Assembly: GCA_029863175.1 (NCBI GenBank)
Contig: JAOTVX010000024.1
Span: 1-52,287 of the forward strand
Reading direction: 5' to 3'
DNA length: 52,287 nt
Source: Betaproteobacteria bacterium
GTDB lineage: Bacteria > Pseudomonadota > Gammaproteobacteria > Burkholderiales > SG8-41
Shown here: piece after piece, positions 7,787 through 15,198 of the stretch
Position numbering within the stretch: position 1 is the first letter of the stretch
Layout: every line of letters starts with the position of its first letter
Made by a program: the position numbers and the translations under genes
The notes under the pieces: model-generated
What the model was told of the DNA's origin: nothing
Database searches by the model: none
The model's input: only the letters and a program-made list of their open reading frames with translations

Positions 7787-8526
7787 ATGAAAACCTGGAA
7801 GGAATTGCCCCGGCTTGCGCTGCTCGTCGCGCTGCTCGCGCTGCTGCCGGCCCAGGCGCAAAACTACCCGAGCCGGTTACTGCGGGTGATCGTGCCGCTC
7901 GCCGCTGGCGGCGGCATGGATACGGTCACGCGCAGCCTGGCGCGAAAGCTCGCCGAGAGCCTCAGACAGAACGTCGTCGTAGACAATCGTCCCGGCGCCG
8001 GAAGCCTGATCGGCCTCGGAATCCTGGCCGGGTCGACGCCGGACGGCCGCACCCTCATGATGGTCAGTGCGACGACGGTAATACATCCGATCCTGTACAA
8101 GTCGCGCTTCGACATCGTGCGCGATTTCACGCCGACCTCGTCGGCGGGCGCATCCAGATGTCATTTGCGACCATTATTTCATCGCTCGCTCACGTGAAGA
8201 CCGGACGCCTGCGTGCGCTGGCGGTGACGCCTGGCAAGCGTGCGCCGGCACTGCCGCACATTCCCGCCCTGTCCAAAGCGGGGGTCGATCTCGTCGTGAT
8301 GAACTGGTACGGCCTGATTGCTCCGGCGGGGACTTCGAAGTCCGTCATCAACCGGATCAGCGTCCAGACGGCGAAAGCGATGAAATTGCCCGATGTGAGG
8401 AAGCGCCTCGTCGCCGAGGGCTCGGAGGCGGTCGGCAGCTCGCCTCAGGATTTTTCAGCTCACATCCGAGCCGAGCGCGAGCGGTGGAGCAAGGTAATCC
8501 AGCAGGCCGAAATTCGCGGCAGGTAA
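7787..8526 (+). pseudogene. Bug/TctC-type transporter substrate-binding protein, internally deleted
   Basis: The 5' part encodes a signal peptide and the Bug family start (YPSRLLRVIVPLAAGGGMDT, then DNRPGAGSLIG and SRFDIVRDFTP). The 3' part encodes its C-terminal half (LVGGRIQMSFATI, TGRLRALAVT, NWYGLIAPAGT) in a different frame. The junction is near 8130-8137. Normal family members have about 325 residues; roughly 70-100 are missing in the middle, so this is a pseudogene made by an out-of-frame deletion. A strong AGGGAGGA site lies at 7773-7780; ATG 7787 fits its spacing better than ATG 7781. Intact Bug proteins are periplasmic receptors of tripartite tricarboxylate transporters. Confidence 0.85.
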
Positions 8527-8642
8527 CAGTAGGAAAATGTAGTCATCCACTTACCTTAGGGTCAAATCAGGCGGTCAAATTAAGCCTGTCGCCCCCGTCC
8601 CCCGTTTAATGCGACGACGGATGCGCTATGCGACATCCTTGA

Positions 8643-9899
8643 TTAGTTCGAATGCGACAGGCTCGACAGGCCTTCGTCGAGCGCTTCGATCCAGTGCCGC
8701 ACCGGAAGCGCGGTCGCGCCCTGCAGGTGCATCTGGCAGCCGATGTTGGCGGTGAGAATGGCGGTGGGATTGCCGCTCGCGAGGGCTGCGGTCTTGTTGG
8801 CGAGCAGGCGCTGTGAGAGCTCGGGCTGCAGAACCGAATAGGTGCCGGCAGAGCCGCAGCAGAGGTGTGCGTCGGGAACGTCCGTCAGCGAGTAGCCTAG
8901 CGAAGTCAGCAACGACTCCACTGTGCCTCTCAATCTCAGCCCATGCTGAAGCGAGCAAGGCGAATGGAAGGCTACTCGCGGACGAGGGATCAGGGATGAG
9001 GGATGAGGGATGAGGGACTTTAGCTTCGCGCCTTCGGCGGAAATAATCTCGCTGATGTCCTTCGCTAGCTCCGAGATGCGCTTTGCTTTGTCGGCGTACG
9101 CTGGATCGCTGGCAAGGAGGTGGCCGTAGTCCTTCACGGTCACACCGCAGCCGCTGGCGGTGCTGACAATGGCTTCGGCACCGGCCTCGATCCGCGGCCA
9201 CCACGCGTCGATATTGCGGCGCATGAAGCCGAGCGCTTCCTCCAGGACGGAAAGATGAAGTGATACGGCCCCGCAGCAGCCGGCGTTGGGCACGTGCGCG
9301 AACGTGATGCCCACCCGATCGAGGACTCGTGCGGCGGCGACGTTGGTATGCGGCGATGCGCTCGATTGCGCGCAGCTCTCGAGCAGCAGCATCGAGCGCG
9401 CGTGACGGGCAGCAGGCCACGGCTTGGGCGCAGCAGCGCGCGCGGGCACTTTGCGCCGCAATGCCTGCGGCAGCAGCGGGCGGGCGAGTTGCCCCAGGCC
9501 TACGAGCGGATCGAAGAGCCAACGGCTCGGTATTACCGCACGCAGCAGTTTGCGCTGGGCGGCCTCAGTCGGCGTGCGGCCGACTCGCTCCTCCACCACC
9601 TGCCGTCCGATCTCGAGCAGGCGGCCGTAGCGCACGCCGGTCGGACACGTGGTCTCGCACGAGCGGCACGTGAGACAGCGGTCGAGGTGGAGCTGGGTTT
9701 TCGCGCTCGGGGCCGTGCCCTCCAGCACCTGCTTTATCAGGTAAATGCGCCCGCGCGGGCCGTCGAGCTCGTCGTTCAGCAGCTGGTAGGTCGGGCAGGT
9801 CGCCGTGCACATGCCGCAATGCGTGCACTTGCGCAGGATTGCTTCCGCCTCTTTTCCTTCGGCGGTGTTCTTGATGAACGGAGCAAGGTTGGTTTGCAT
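8643..9899 (-). CDS. glcF: Glycolate oxidase iron-sulfur subunit
   Basis: The protein has 418 residues. Two [4Fe-4S] motifs at the N terminus (CTHCGMCTATCP and CLTCRSCETTCP) are followed by two CCG-type cysteine-rich domains (NAGCCGAV and HLCCGSAGTY with their upstream cysteines). This is the GlcF electron-transfer subunit that passes electrons from the flavin subunits GlcD/GlcE to the quinone pool during glycolate oxidation. An unusual insertion, SLIPHPSSLIPRPR, lies between the two CCG domains and is encoded by a heptanucleotide repeat (8984-9018). It is separated from glcE by a small nuclease-like gene. The start at 9899 has no clear Shine-Dalgarno sequence. Confidence 0.93.
   Translation of the reverse strand: MQTNLAPFIKNTAEGKEAEAILRKCTHCGMCTATCPTYQLLNDELDGPRGRIYLIKQVLEGTAPSAKTQLHLDRCLTCRSCETTCPTGVRYGRLLEIGRQVVEERVGRTPTEAAQRKLLRAVIPSRWLFDPLVGLGQLARPLLPQALRRKVPARAAAPKPWPAARHARSMLLLESCAQSSASPHTNVAAARVLDRVGITFAHVPNAGCCGAVSLHLSVLEEALGFMRRNIDAWWPRIEAGAEAIVSTASGCGVTVKDYGHLLASDPAYADKAKRISELAKDISEIISAEGAKLKSLIPHPSSLIPRPRVAFHSPCSLQHGLRLRGTVESLLTSLGYSLTDVPDAHLCCGSAGTYSVLQPELSQRLLANKTAALASGNPTAILTANIGCQMHLQGATALPVRHWIEALDEGLSSLSHSN
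8984..9018. repeat. In-frame heptanucleotide array inside glcF
   Basis: There are five contiguous 7-nt units (GAGGGAT, CAGGGAT, GAGGGAT, GAGGGAT, GAGGGAC on the plus strand). The same word (CATCCCT on the other strand) forms the array at 10082-10123 in the spacer beyond glcF's own start. Since three units make 21 nt, the array reads through in frame and encodes a repeated SLIP(H/R)PS peptide. Confidence 0.9.
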
Positions 9900-9942
9900 G
9901 TGTTAATCAACCGCCAAGGCGGCAAGAAAAACCGAGCAAGCT

Positions 9943-10123
9943 GCAGATAAACGCAGATAAACACAGATCTGCATATACAGAAAACCCTGAACCCGGAACC
10001 CGGAACATTGTTTATTGGCCGCCGATGAACGTCGATGAACGTCGATGAACGCCGATCAATTCATCACTGCCTAAACCGTTGTCCTTCATCCTTCATTCCT
10101 CATCCCTCATCCCTCATCCTTTC
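9943..10123. repeat. Composite tandem-repeat spacer between the nuclease-like gene and glcF
   Basis: This 236-nt gene-free gap is largely made of short tandem words: GCAGATAAAC (10 nt, 9943-9962), GAACCCG (7 nt, 9989-10002), a GCCGATGAAC/GTCGATGAAC decamer array of four units (10021-10060), and a TCCTTCA/TCCCTCA heptamer array of five units (10082-10116) ending 13-20 nt from the stop of the minus-strand gene at 10136. I see no other feature in the gap. Confidence 0.85.
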
Positions 10124-10135
10124 CCGACCAGCCGA

Positions 10136-10633
10136 TCACGTTAGAGTCGCGAAAACCCGCTTGCGGTACTCAACCACGAACTGCAAGGTGCGCAGCAGCG
10201 CGTGGTGCTCGGGCACAGCGTTCTCCGCGATCTTCTTGTCGGACAGCTCCTCGAGGATCTCGCGCATGAGGTCGGAGACGAGCAGTACTTTTGCCCCGCC
10301 CAGGGTAGGGTGGTTGACCTTGCTCCCGAAGGCGAGCACCGCGATTTGCTCGACCTCCGGCGGCAGCTCGAACCCGGGAAAGAACTCGGGAATGTATTTC
10401 CGGCCGGCCTGGAATTTCTTGCGGAAGCGCCGCTCGCGCGTCTGCCAGCTTTCTGCGTCCATCGAGGGCTCGACGTGCACCAGATGAGAACTCAGCGGGT
10501 TGAAAGCCACGACATCGAGCTCGCACTCATAGCCCCCCACGCGCCGCTTTCCGACCGCCACGTTCCGGCGCACGAAGTAGCCGCGGTATTCGTACCACTC
10601 CGCCACCAGCTGCTCAAGAAAATTGTTCGCCAC
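10136..10633 (-). CDS. PD-(D/E)XK nuclease-like protein of unknown function
   Basis: The protein has 165 residues. The N-terminal part (FLEQLVAEWYEYRGYFV, then GYECELDVVAFNP and HLVHVEPS) follows the layout of restriction-endonuclease-like folds: a helix, then an E-x-LDVVA strand with Asp, then an H-V-E strand. The lysine normally following the acidic residue of the E-x-K half-motif is Ser here (EPS), so activity is uncertain. The C-terminal half (GGAKVLLVSDLMREILEEL) looks like an additional alpha/beta region. It sits between glcE and glcF with the same orientation, an unusual guest in a glycolate oxidase operon. No specific role can be assigned. Confidence 0.75.
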   Translation of the reverse strand: MANNFLEQLVAEWYEYRGYFVRRNVAVGKRRVGGYECELDVVAFNPLSSHLVHVEPSMDAESWQTRERRFRKKFQAGRKYIPEFFPGFELPPEVEQIAVLAFGSKVNHPTLGGAKVLLVSDLMREILEELSDKKIAENAVPEHHALLRTLQFVVEYRKRVFATLT

Positions 10634-10661
10634 GGCTCAACTCGCTGACCGGTAACAGGTC

Positions 10662-10757
10662 ACCGGAAACCAGTGATGAGTACTGGTGATGTATAAGGTC
10701 CGTGCGGTTTTCATCACCATTTCCCATCACCAGTTTTCATCACCATTAATCATCACC
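10662..10757. repeat. Inverted arrays with a 13-nt period
   Basis: Four CATCACC words start at exactly 13-nt steps (10712, 10725, 10738, 10751). The opposite arm, near 10672-10697, carries GTGATG words also 13 nt apart, so the two arms could pair. The right arm ends five bases before the glcE stop codon (10763). Confidence 0.75.
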
Positions 10758-10762
10758 ATGTA

Positions 10763-11902
10763 TCAGAAATTCGGATACATCCGGCCCGGATTCAATATTC
10801 CGGCGGGATCAAAAGCCTCTTTGAGACGACGGTGGATCTTGGCCAGGCCGGGGGAGAGGGCTTGAAATACGCCAGCCGTCTTGTTGGGGGCGCGGAACAA
10901 GGTGGCGTGGCCACCCGCGCGTGCAGCGGCCTCGCGGATCACCTTCGCGTCAGCGTCTGATCTGAGCCAGCGCAATGCGCCGCCCCACTCGATCAGCTGT
11001 GGTCCGGACAGGTCGAGTGGCGGTGTCGTGGATCTTACCGATAACCGCCATAACGGTTGATTACCCGCGAAGAACGCGGTGCTCTGTTCGCGTAGGCCGT
11101 TCCAGAATTGAGCGGCCTTCGCCGCATCCATCCTGTCGCCGCCGATTTTCTTGATGGCCGCATCCACGGCGCTGGGCGCGCCTGAGAGCCGCACCGCCAG
11201 CTCGCCCGCACGGTAAGCCGTTGCGGTGACCGGGAGTGGCTTGCCAGCCCATTCGTTCATGAGCGTAACGGCCTGGTCGGGGGCGGCCGCGAGCCTGAGC
11301 GTGGCTTCGGCCGCCGGGGAGGGCAAGACCTTGAGCGAGACCTCGAGGATCACACCCAGCGTGCCGAGCGCGCCGACGGTCAGGCGCGAGACGTCATAGC
11401 CCGCGACGTTTTTCATCACCTCGCCGCCGAAATGAAGCTCGGAGCCTTTGCCATCCATGATCCGCACGCCGAGCACGAAGTCGCGCACGGCGCCGGCGTA
11501 CGCCCGCCGTGGCCCGGACAGCCCGGCGGCAACGCAGCCACCGAGGGTGGCGATTTTCTCCTCCGTTGCAGCAGGCACAAGGGTCCACTCTCCTGCTCCC
11601 GGTGGCGAAGGGACCGCGGGCGGGAGCACATAATCGAAGTGCGGCGGCTCGAACGGGAGCAGCTGGCCTTTCTCCTGGAGCGCGGCTTCGATCTCGGTGA
11701 GCGGCGTGCCGGCGCGCGCGGTGATCACGAGCTCGGTCGGCTCGTAGGAAACGATCCCGCGCAAAGGCTTTGTGTCGAGAACATCGCCGCGTCTCTCGCC
11801 GCCGTAGAAGTCCTTGGTTCCACCGCCACGGATGCACAGGGGCCGCCTCCGCGACGCCGCGTCACGAATCAGCCGCGAGAGATTATCCACAATATCTTGC
11901 AT
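10763..11902 (-). CDS. glcE: Glycolate oxidase FAD-binding subunit
   Basis: The protein has 379 residues, the usual GlcE length, shorter than GlcD. An FAD-binding PCMH domain fills the N-terminal half (PLCIRGGGTKDFYG, then ATLGGCVAAGLSGPRRAYAG and MKNVAGYDVSRLTVGALGTL), and it ends with the family tail FDPAGILNPGRMYP. It pairs with GlcD and GlcF in the membrane-associated glycolate oxidase that makes glyoxylate. It lies downstream of glcD on the same strand; the 126-nt spacer holds heptamer arrays. Confidence 0.93.
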   Translation of the reverse strand: MQDIVDNLSRLIRDAASRRRPLCIRGGGTKDFYGGERRGDVLDTKPLRGIVSYEPTELVITARAGTPLTEIEAALQEKGQLLPFEPPHFDYVLPPAVPSPPGAGEWTLVPAATEEKIATLGGCVAAGLSGPRRAYAGAVRDFVLGVRIMDGKGSELHFGGEVMKNVAGYDVSRLTVGALGTLGVILEVSLKVLPSPAAEATLRLAAAPDQAVTLMNEWAGKPLPVTATAYRAGELAVRLSGAPSAVDAAIKKIGGDRMDAAKAAQFWNGLREQSTAFFAGNQPLWRLSVRSTTPPLDLSGPQLIEWGGALRWLRSDADAKVIREAAARAGGHATLFRAPNKTAGVFQALSPGLAKIHRRLKEAFDPAGILNPGRMYPNF

Positions 11903-11927
11903 AGCAATGAACGACGAGCGGCGTCCT

Positions 11928-12024
11928 GTTCAAAGTTCCAGGTTCAAAGTTCCCAGTTGAAAGTCAGACCATCGAATACCAACGCTCTATAACGTTAAAC
12001 CTCAAACCTGAAACCTGGAACCGG
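11928..12024. repeat. Inverted heptanucleotide arrays between glcD and glcE
   Basis: The left arm has five 7-nt units (GTTCAAA, GTTCCAG, GTTCAAA, GTTCCCA, GTTGAAA; 11928-11962). The right arm has four (AAACCTC, AAACCTG, AAACCTG, GAACCGG; 11997-12024). The right arm is broadly the reverse complement of the left (GGTTCCAGGTT core). It ends five bases before the glcD stop at 12029. Confidence 0.85.
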
Positions 12025-12028
12025 TTAG

Positions 12029-13519
12029 TCAAAACCGGGGCAGCTCGGGAAACTTCTCCTGCCCGCGGTGCACGTGCATGCGCCCGTACTCGACGCAGCG
12101 GCGCAACGTTGGCACTGCTTTCCCTGGGTTTAGAAGACCTTCCTCGTCAAACGCCCGCTTGACCGCGTGGAAGGCCTCGAGCTCGGCGGAGGAGAATTGC
12201 ACGCACATCTGGTTGATCTTCTCGACGCCGACACCGTGCTCGCCGGTGATCGTGCCGCCGACTTCCAGGCACAGCTCGAGAATCTCGGCGCCAAAAGCCT
12301 CAGTGCGTTCCAGGGCGCCGGGCTGGTTCGCGTCGTAAAGAATGAGAGGATGCAGGTTGCCATCACCCGCATGGAACACGTTCGCGCAGCGCAGCCCGTA
12401 TTTTCCTTCCATCGCCGTGATCCGGCGCAGGACCTCGCCCACTCGCCTCTTCGGGATCGTGCCGTCCATGCAGTAGTAGTCGGGCGAGATCGCTCCCGCA
12501 GCCGGAAACGCCGCCTTGCGCCCAGCCCAGAAACGGAGCCGCTCGGCCTCGTTACGCGAGACCTGCGATTGCACGGCGCCGCTTTTCTCCATCACCTCCT
12601 GAATGCGCCGGATGTCGTCCGCCACTTCCTCGGGCGTGCCATCGGACTCGCACAGCAGCACGGCCGCAACGTCGGTGCGGTACCCCGCTTTTGCAAATCC
12701 CTCCACCGCGCGGGTGGCAGCCTGGTCCATCATCTCGAAGCCCGCGGGCACGATACCGGCGGCAATTACGCTCGCCACGGCCTCGCCGGCCTTCGCGAGG
12801 TCATCGAACGAGGCCATCACCACCCGCGCGTACTCCGGTATTGGCAGCAACCGCACCGTAATCTCGGTTACGACGCCGAGCATCCCCTCGGAGCCGGTCA
12901 TCAGCGCGAGGAGGTCGTAGCCCGCGGCGTCGAGCGCATCGGCGCCAATCTCCAGCATGTCGCCGTCGATGGTCGCAACGCGTAGCTTGAGTATGTTGTG
13001 TACGGTGAGGCCGTACTTCAGGCAGTGGATGCCGCCGGAATTCTCGGCGACATTGCCGCCGATGCTGCAGGCAAGCTGGCTCGACGGATCCGGCGCGTAG
13101 AAAAGCCCGTGGCCTGCAACCGCTTCTGATATGGCGATATTACGCACCCCGGGCTGCACGCGAGCAATACGCGCCGGATAATCGACATCAAAAATTCGCG
13201 TAAACTTTGCGAGCGAGAGAAGCACGCCGTTGCCGAGCGGGAGCGCACCGCCCGAGAGACCGGTGCCCGCACCGCGGGCAACCACCGGGACTTTGCGCGC
13301 ACAACATTCCTTCAAAATGCGACAGACCTGCTCCTCGGTCTCCGGCAGCACTACAACCATCGGCACCTGGCGATAAGCGGTAAGCCCGTCGCACTCGTAG
13401 GGCTTCACGTCTTCCTGCGCGAACAGCACGGCTGCCTCGGGCAGGAAGGCGCGGAGCGCCGACACAACCGCACGCTGGCGCTCAAGGTCGATTGCGATCT
13501 GTTCTATCGGCGCCGTCAT
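12029..13519 (-). CDS. glcD: Glycolate oxidase FAD-linked subunit
   Basis: The protein has 496 residues. It has an FAD-binding PCMH domain (VVARGAGTGLSGGALPLGNG, CSIGGNVAENSGG, GYDLLALMTGSEGMLGV) and the C-terminal FAD-oxidase domain with HAGDGNLHPL and GGTITGEHGVGVEK, where histidines contribute to the active site. It ends with LLNPGKAVPT. GlcD is the catalytic subunit oxidising glycolate to glyoxylate. With glcE and glcF on the same strand it forms a complete three-subunit set, and the gene products GlxR and Hyi encoded at 23-25 kb could use the glyoxylate via tartronate semialdehyde. Confidence 0.95.
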   Translation of the reverse strand: MTAPIEQIAIDLERQRAVVSALRAFLPEAAVLFAQEDVKPYECDGLTAYRQVPMVVVLPETEEQVCRILKECCARKVPVVARGAGTGLSGGALPLGNGVLLSLAKFTRIFDVDYPARIARVQPGVRNIAISEAVAGHGLFYAPDPSSQLACSIGGNVAENSGGIHCLKYGLTVHNILKLRVATIDGDMLEIGADALDAAGYDLLALMTGSEGMLGVVTEITVRLLPIPEYARVVMASFDDLAKAGEAVASVIAAGIVPAGFEMMDQAATRAVEGFAKAGYRTDVAAVLLCESDGTPEEVADDIRRIQEVMEKSGAVQSQVSRNEAERLRFWAGRKAAFPAAGAISPDYYCMDGTIPKRRVGEVLRRITAMEGKYGLRCANVFHAGDGNLHPLILYDANQPGALERTEAFGAEILELCLEVGGTITGEHGVGVEKINQMCVQFSSAELEAFHAVKRAFDEEGLLNPGKAVPTLRRCVEYGRMHVHRGQEKFPELPRF

Positions 13520-13586
13520 TCGAACGTTCCCGGGGCTATCGCCAAAACCGGATTATAGCCGCCGATGCTCCCCCAGTGACCAGAGC

Positions 13587-13725
13587 GTGATGAGTGACGG
13601 GTGATGGGACTGACCCCTGTAACCCGTAAATAATGGTTTGTTTCTCTCCGCGTGCTCCGCGGTTCAATCATCTGTGTTTATCTGCGGCTGAAGTCGATTC
13701 ACGTTTCACGTTTCACGATTCGCGG
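13587..13725. repeat. Heptanucleotide arrays between the two FAD-oxidase genes
   Basis: Three units of the GTGATGA/GTGACGG/GTGATGG word occupy 13587-13607. Four units (TTCACGT, TTCACGT, TTCACGA, TTCGCGG) occupy 13698-13725. The second array contains the stop codon of the minus-strand FAD oxidase (13713-13715), so its last codons are repeat-encoded. Nothing else is visible in the gap. Confidence 0.85.
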
Positions 13726-15131
13726 GAACGTATGACCTTGCCGGGATTGAGGAGATCGCGCGGGTCGAGCGCTTCCTTAAGCGCGCGCATGACGCTCATG
13801 GCGTCGCCATGCTCGGCGTCGAGGTAATCGAGCTTGCCGATGCCGACGCCGTGCTCGCCGGTGCACGTGCCGCCCATCTCGAGCGCGCGCGATACGACGC
13901 GCCGGTTGATGGCCTCGGCTTCCTCGAGCTCGGCTGAGCGCGTCTCGTCGACCGGGATCACCAGGTGAAAGTTGCCGTCGCCGACATGCCCGAACAGCGC
14001 CACCGGCATGGAGGCGCGCGCGATGTCCTCGTTGGTTGCTGCGATGCATTCGGCCAGCCGCGAGATCGGTACGCAGACGTCCGTGGTGAACGCGCGGCTT
14101 CCCGGCCGCACCTGCCGACACGCCGGGTAAGCGTCGTGCCGGGCCTGCCAGAGGCGGTTGCGGTCTTCCTGCCGTGTTGCCCAGTCGAAGTCCATTCCGC
14201 CCAGCTCTTTCGCGATCTCCTGCACGGTGCGCGCCTGCTCTTCCACGCCCGCCGGCGTGCCGTGAAACTCCATGAACAGCATCGGCGCTTCGCGCAGGGA
14301 GAGCTTGCTGTAGCGGTTGACGGCTTGCACCGTCAGCGTGTCGAGCAGCTCGCAGCGCGCAACGGGCACACCGAGCTGGATCGTCTGGATCACAGTGCGC
14401 ACCGCCGCATCCACCGTGGGAAAGGCACAGACGGCCGCGGAAACCGCTTCGGGCTGGGGATGCAGCCGCAGCGTGATCTCGGTGATGATGCCAATCGTGC
14501 CTTCAGAGCCCACGAAAAGACGCGTGAGATCGTAGCCCGCGGAGGACTTGCGCGCCCGCCCGCCGGTGTGGATCACCCGTCCGTCGGCGAGCACAACGGT
14601 GAGCCCGAGCGTGTTCTCCCGCATCGTTCCGTAACGCACCGCGTTGGTTCCGGACGCGCGGGTGGCGGCCATGCCGCCGATGGTGGCGTCGGCCCCGGGA
14701 TCGATCGGAAAGAACAGGCCCGACCCATGCAGGTGTTGATTGAGCTGCTTGCGCGTCACGCCGGCCTCGACTGTGGCGTCGAGATCGTCCACATGAACGT
14801 CGAGGACGCGGTTCATGCGCGAGAGATCGAGGCAAACCCCGCCATGGATCGCGAGCACGTGGCCTTCGACCGAGGTGCCGACGCCAAACGCGATCATTGG
14901 AACGCCATCGCGGGCGCACAGCCGCGCGATCTCGGCGACTTCCGCTGTGCTGGTCGGAAAGGCCACGGCGTCGGGCGGCGCGGGCGGGTGGGCCGATTCA
15001 TCCCTTCCGTGCTGCTCGCGCGCGGCGGCCGAGGTGGTAAAGCGATCACCCAGGCGCACGCGCAGCTCCCCGAGCAGCGCTTCGGGTAGGAGCTCGCGAG
15101 GACGGGCGCGATGGTGGGTCGAAAGGGTCAC
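13713..15131 (-). CDS. FAD-linked oxidase, D-lactate dehydrogenase (cytochrome)-like
   Basis: The protein has 472 residues and is a GlcD paralogue. The PCMH-type FAD domain is intact (MIAFGVGTSVEGHVLAIHGG, TIGGMAATRASGTNAVRYG, GYDLTRLFVGSEGTIGI) and so is the C-terminal catalytic part (FGHVGDGNFHLVIP, GGTCTGEHGVGIGK). The SVEGH and TRASGTNAVRYGTM segments are closer to the D-lactate dehydrogenase (cytochrome) branch than to GlcD. It probably oxidises D-lactate or another 2-hydroxyacid; a contribution to glycolate oxidation cannot be excluded. It is upstream of glcD on the same strand. Confidence 0.85.
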   Translation of the reverse strand: MTLSTHHRARPRELLPEALLGELRVRLGDRFTTSAAAREQHGRDESAHPPAPPDAVAFPTSTAEVAEIARLCARDGVPMIAFGVGTSVEGHVLAIHGGVCLDLSRMNRVLDVHVDDLDATVEAGVTRKQLNQHLHGSGLFFPIDPGADATIGGMAATRASGTNAVRYGTMRENTLGLTVVLADGRVIHTGGRARKSSAGYDLTRLFVGSEGTIGIITEITLRLHPQPEAVSAAVCAFPTVDAAVRTVIQTIQLGVPVARCELLDTLTVQAVNRYSKLSLREAPMLFMEFHGTPAGVEEQARTVQEIAKELGGMDFDWATRQEDRNRLWQARHDAYPACRQVRPGSRAFTTDVCVPISRLAECIAATNEDIARASMPVALFGHVGDGNFHLVIPVDETRSAELEEAEAINRRVVSRALEMGGTCTGEHGVGIGKLDYLDAEHGDAMSVMRALKEALDPRDLLNPGKVIRSRES

Positions 15132-15198
15132 GGCGCACCGATCGAACAGCTTGAAGTGGACACCGTCCGGTTGCCTCGGCTACGGCGAAGCTTTTTGG

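Noticed and set aside
8984..9018. Possible CRISPR-like repeat
   Set aside because: Units are 7 nt and contiguous with no spacers. No array of 25-40-nt repeats with unique spacers or cas genes occurs in the window.
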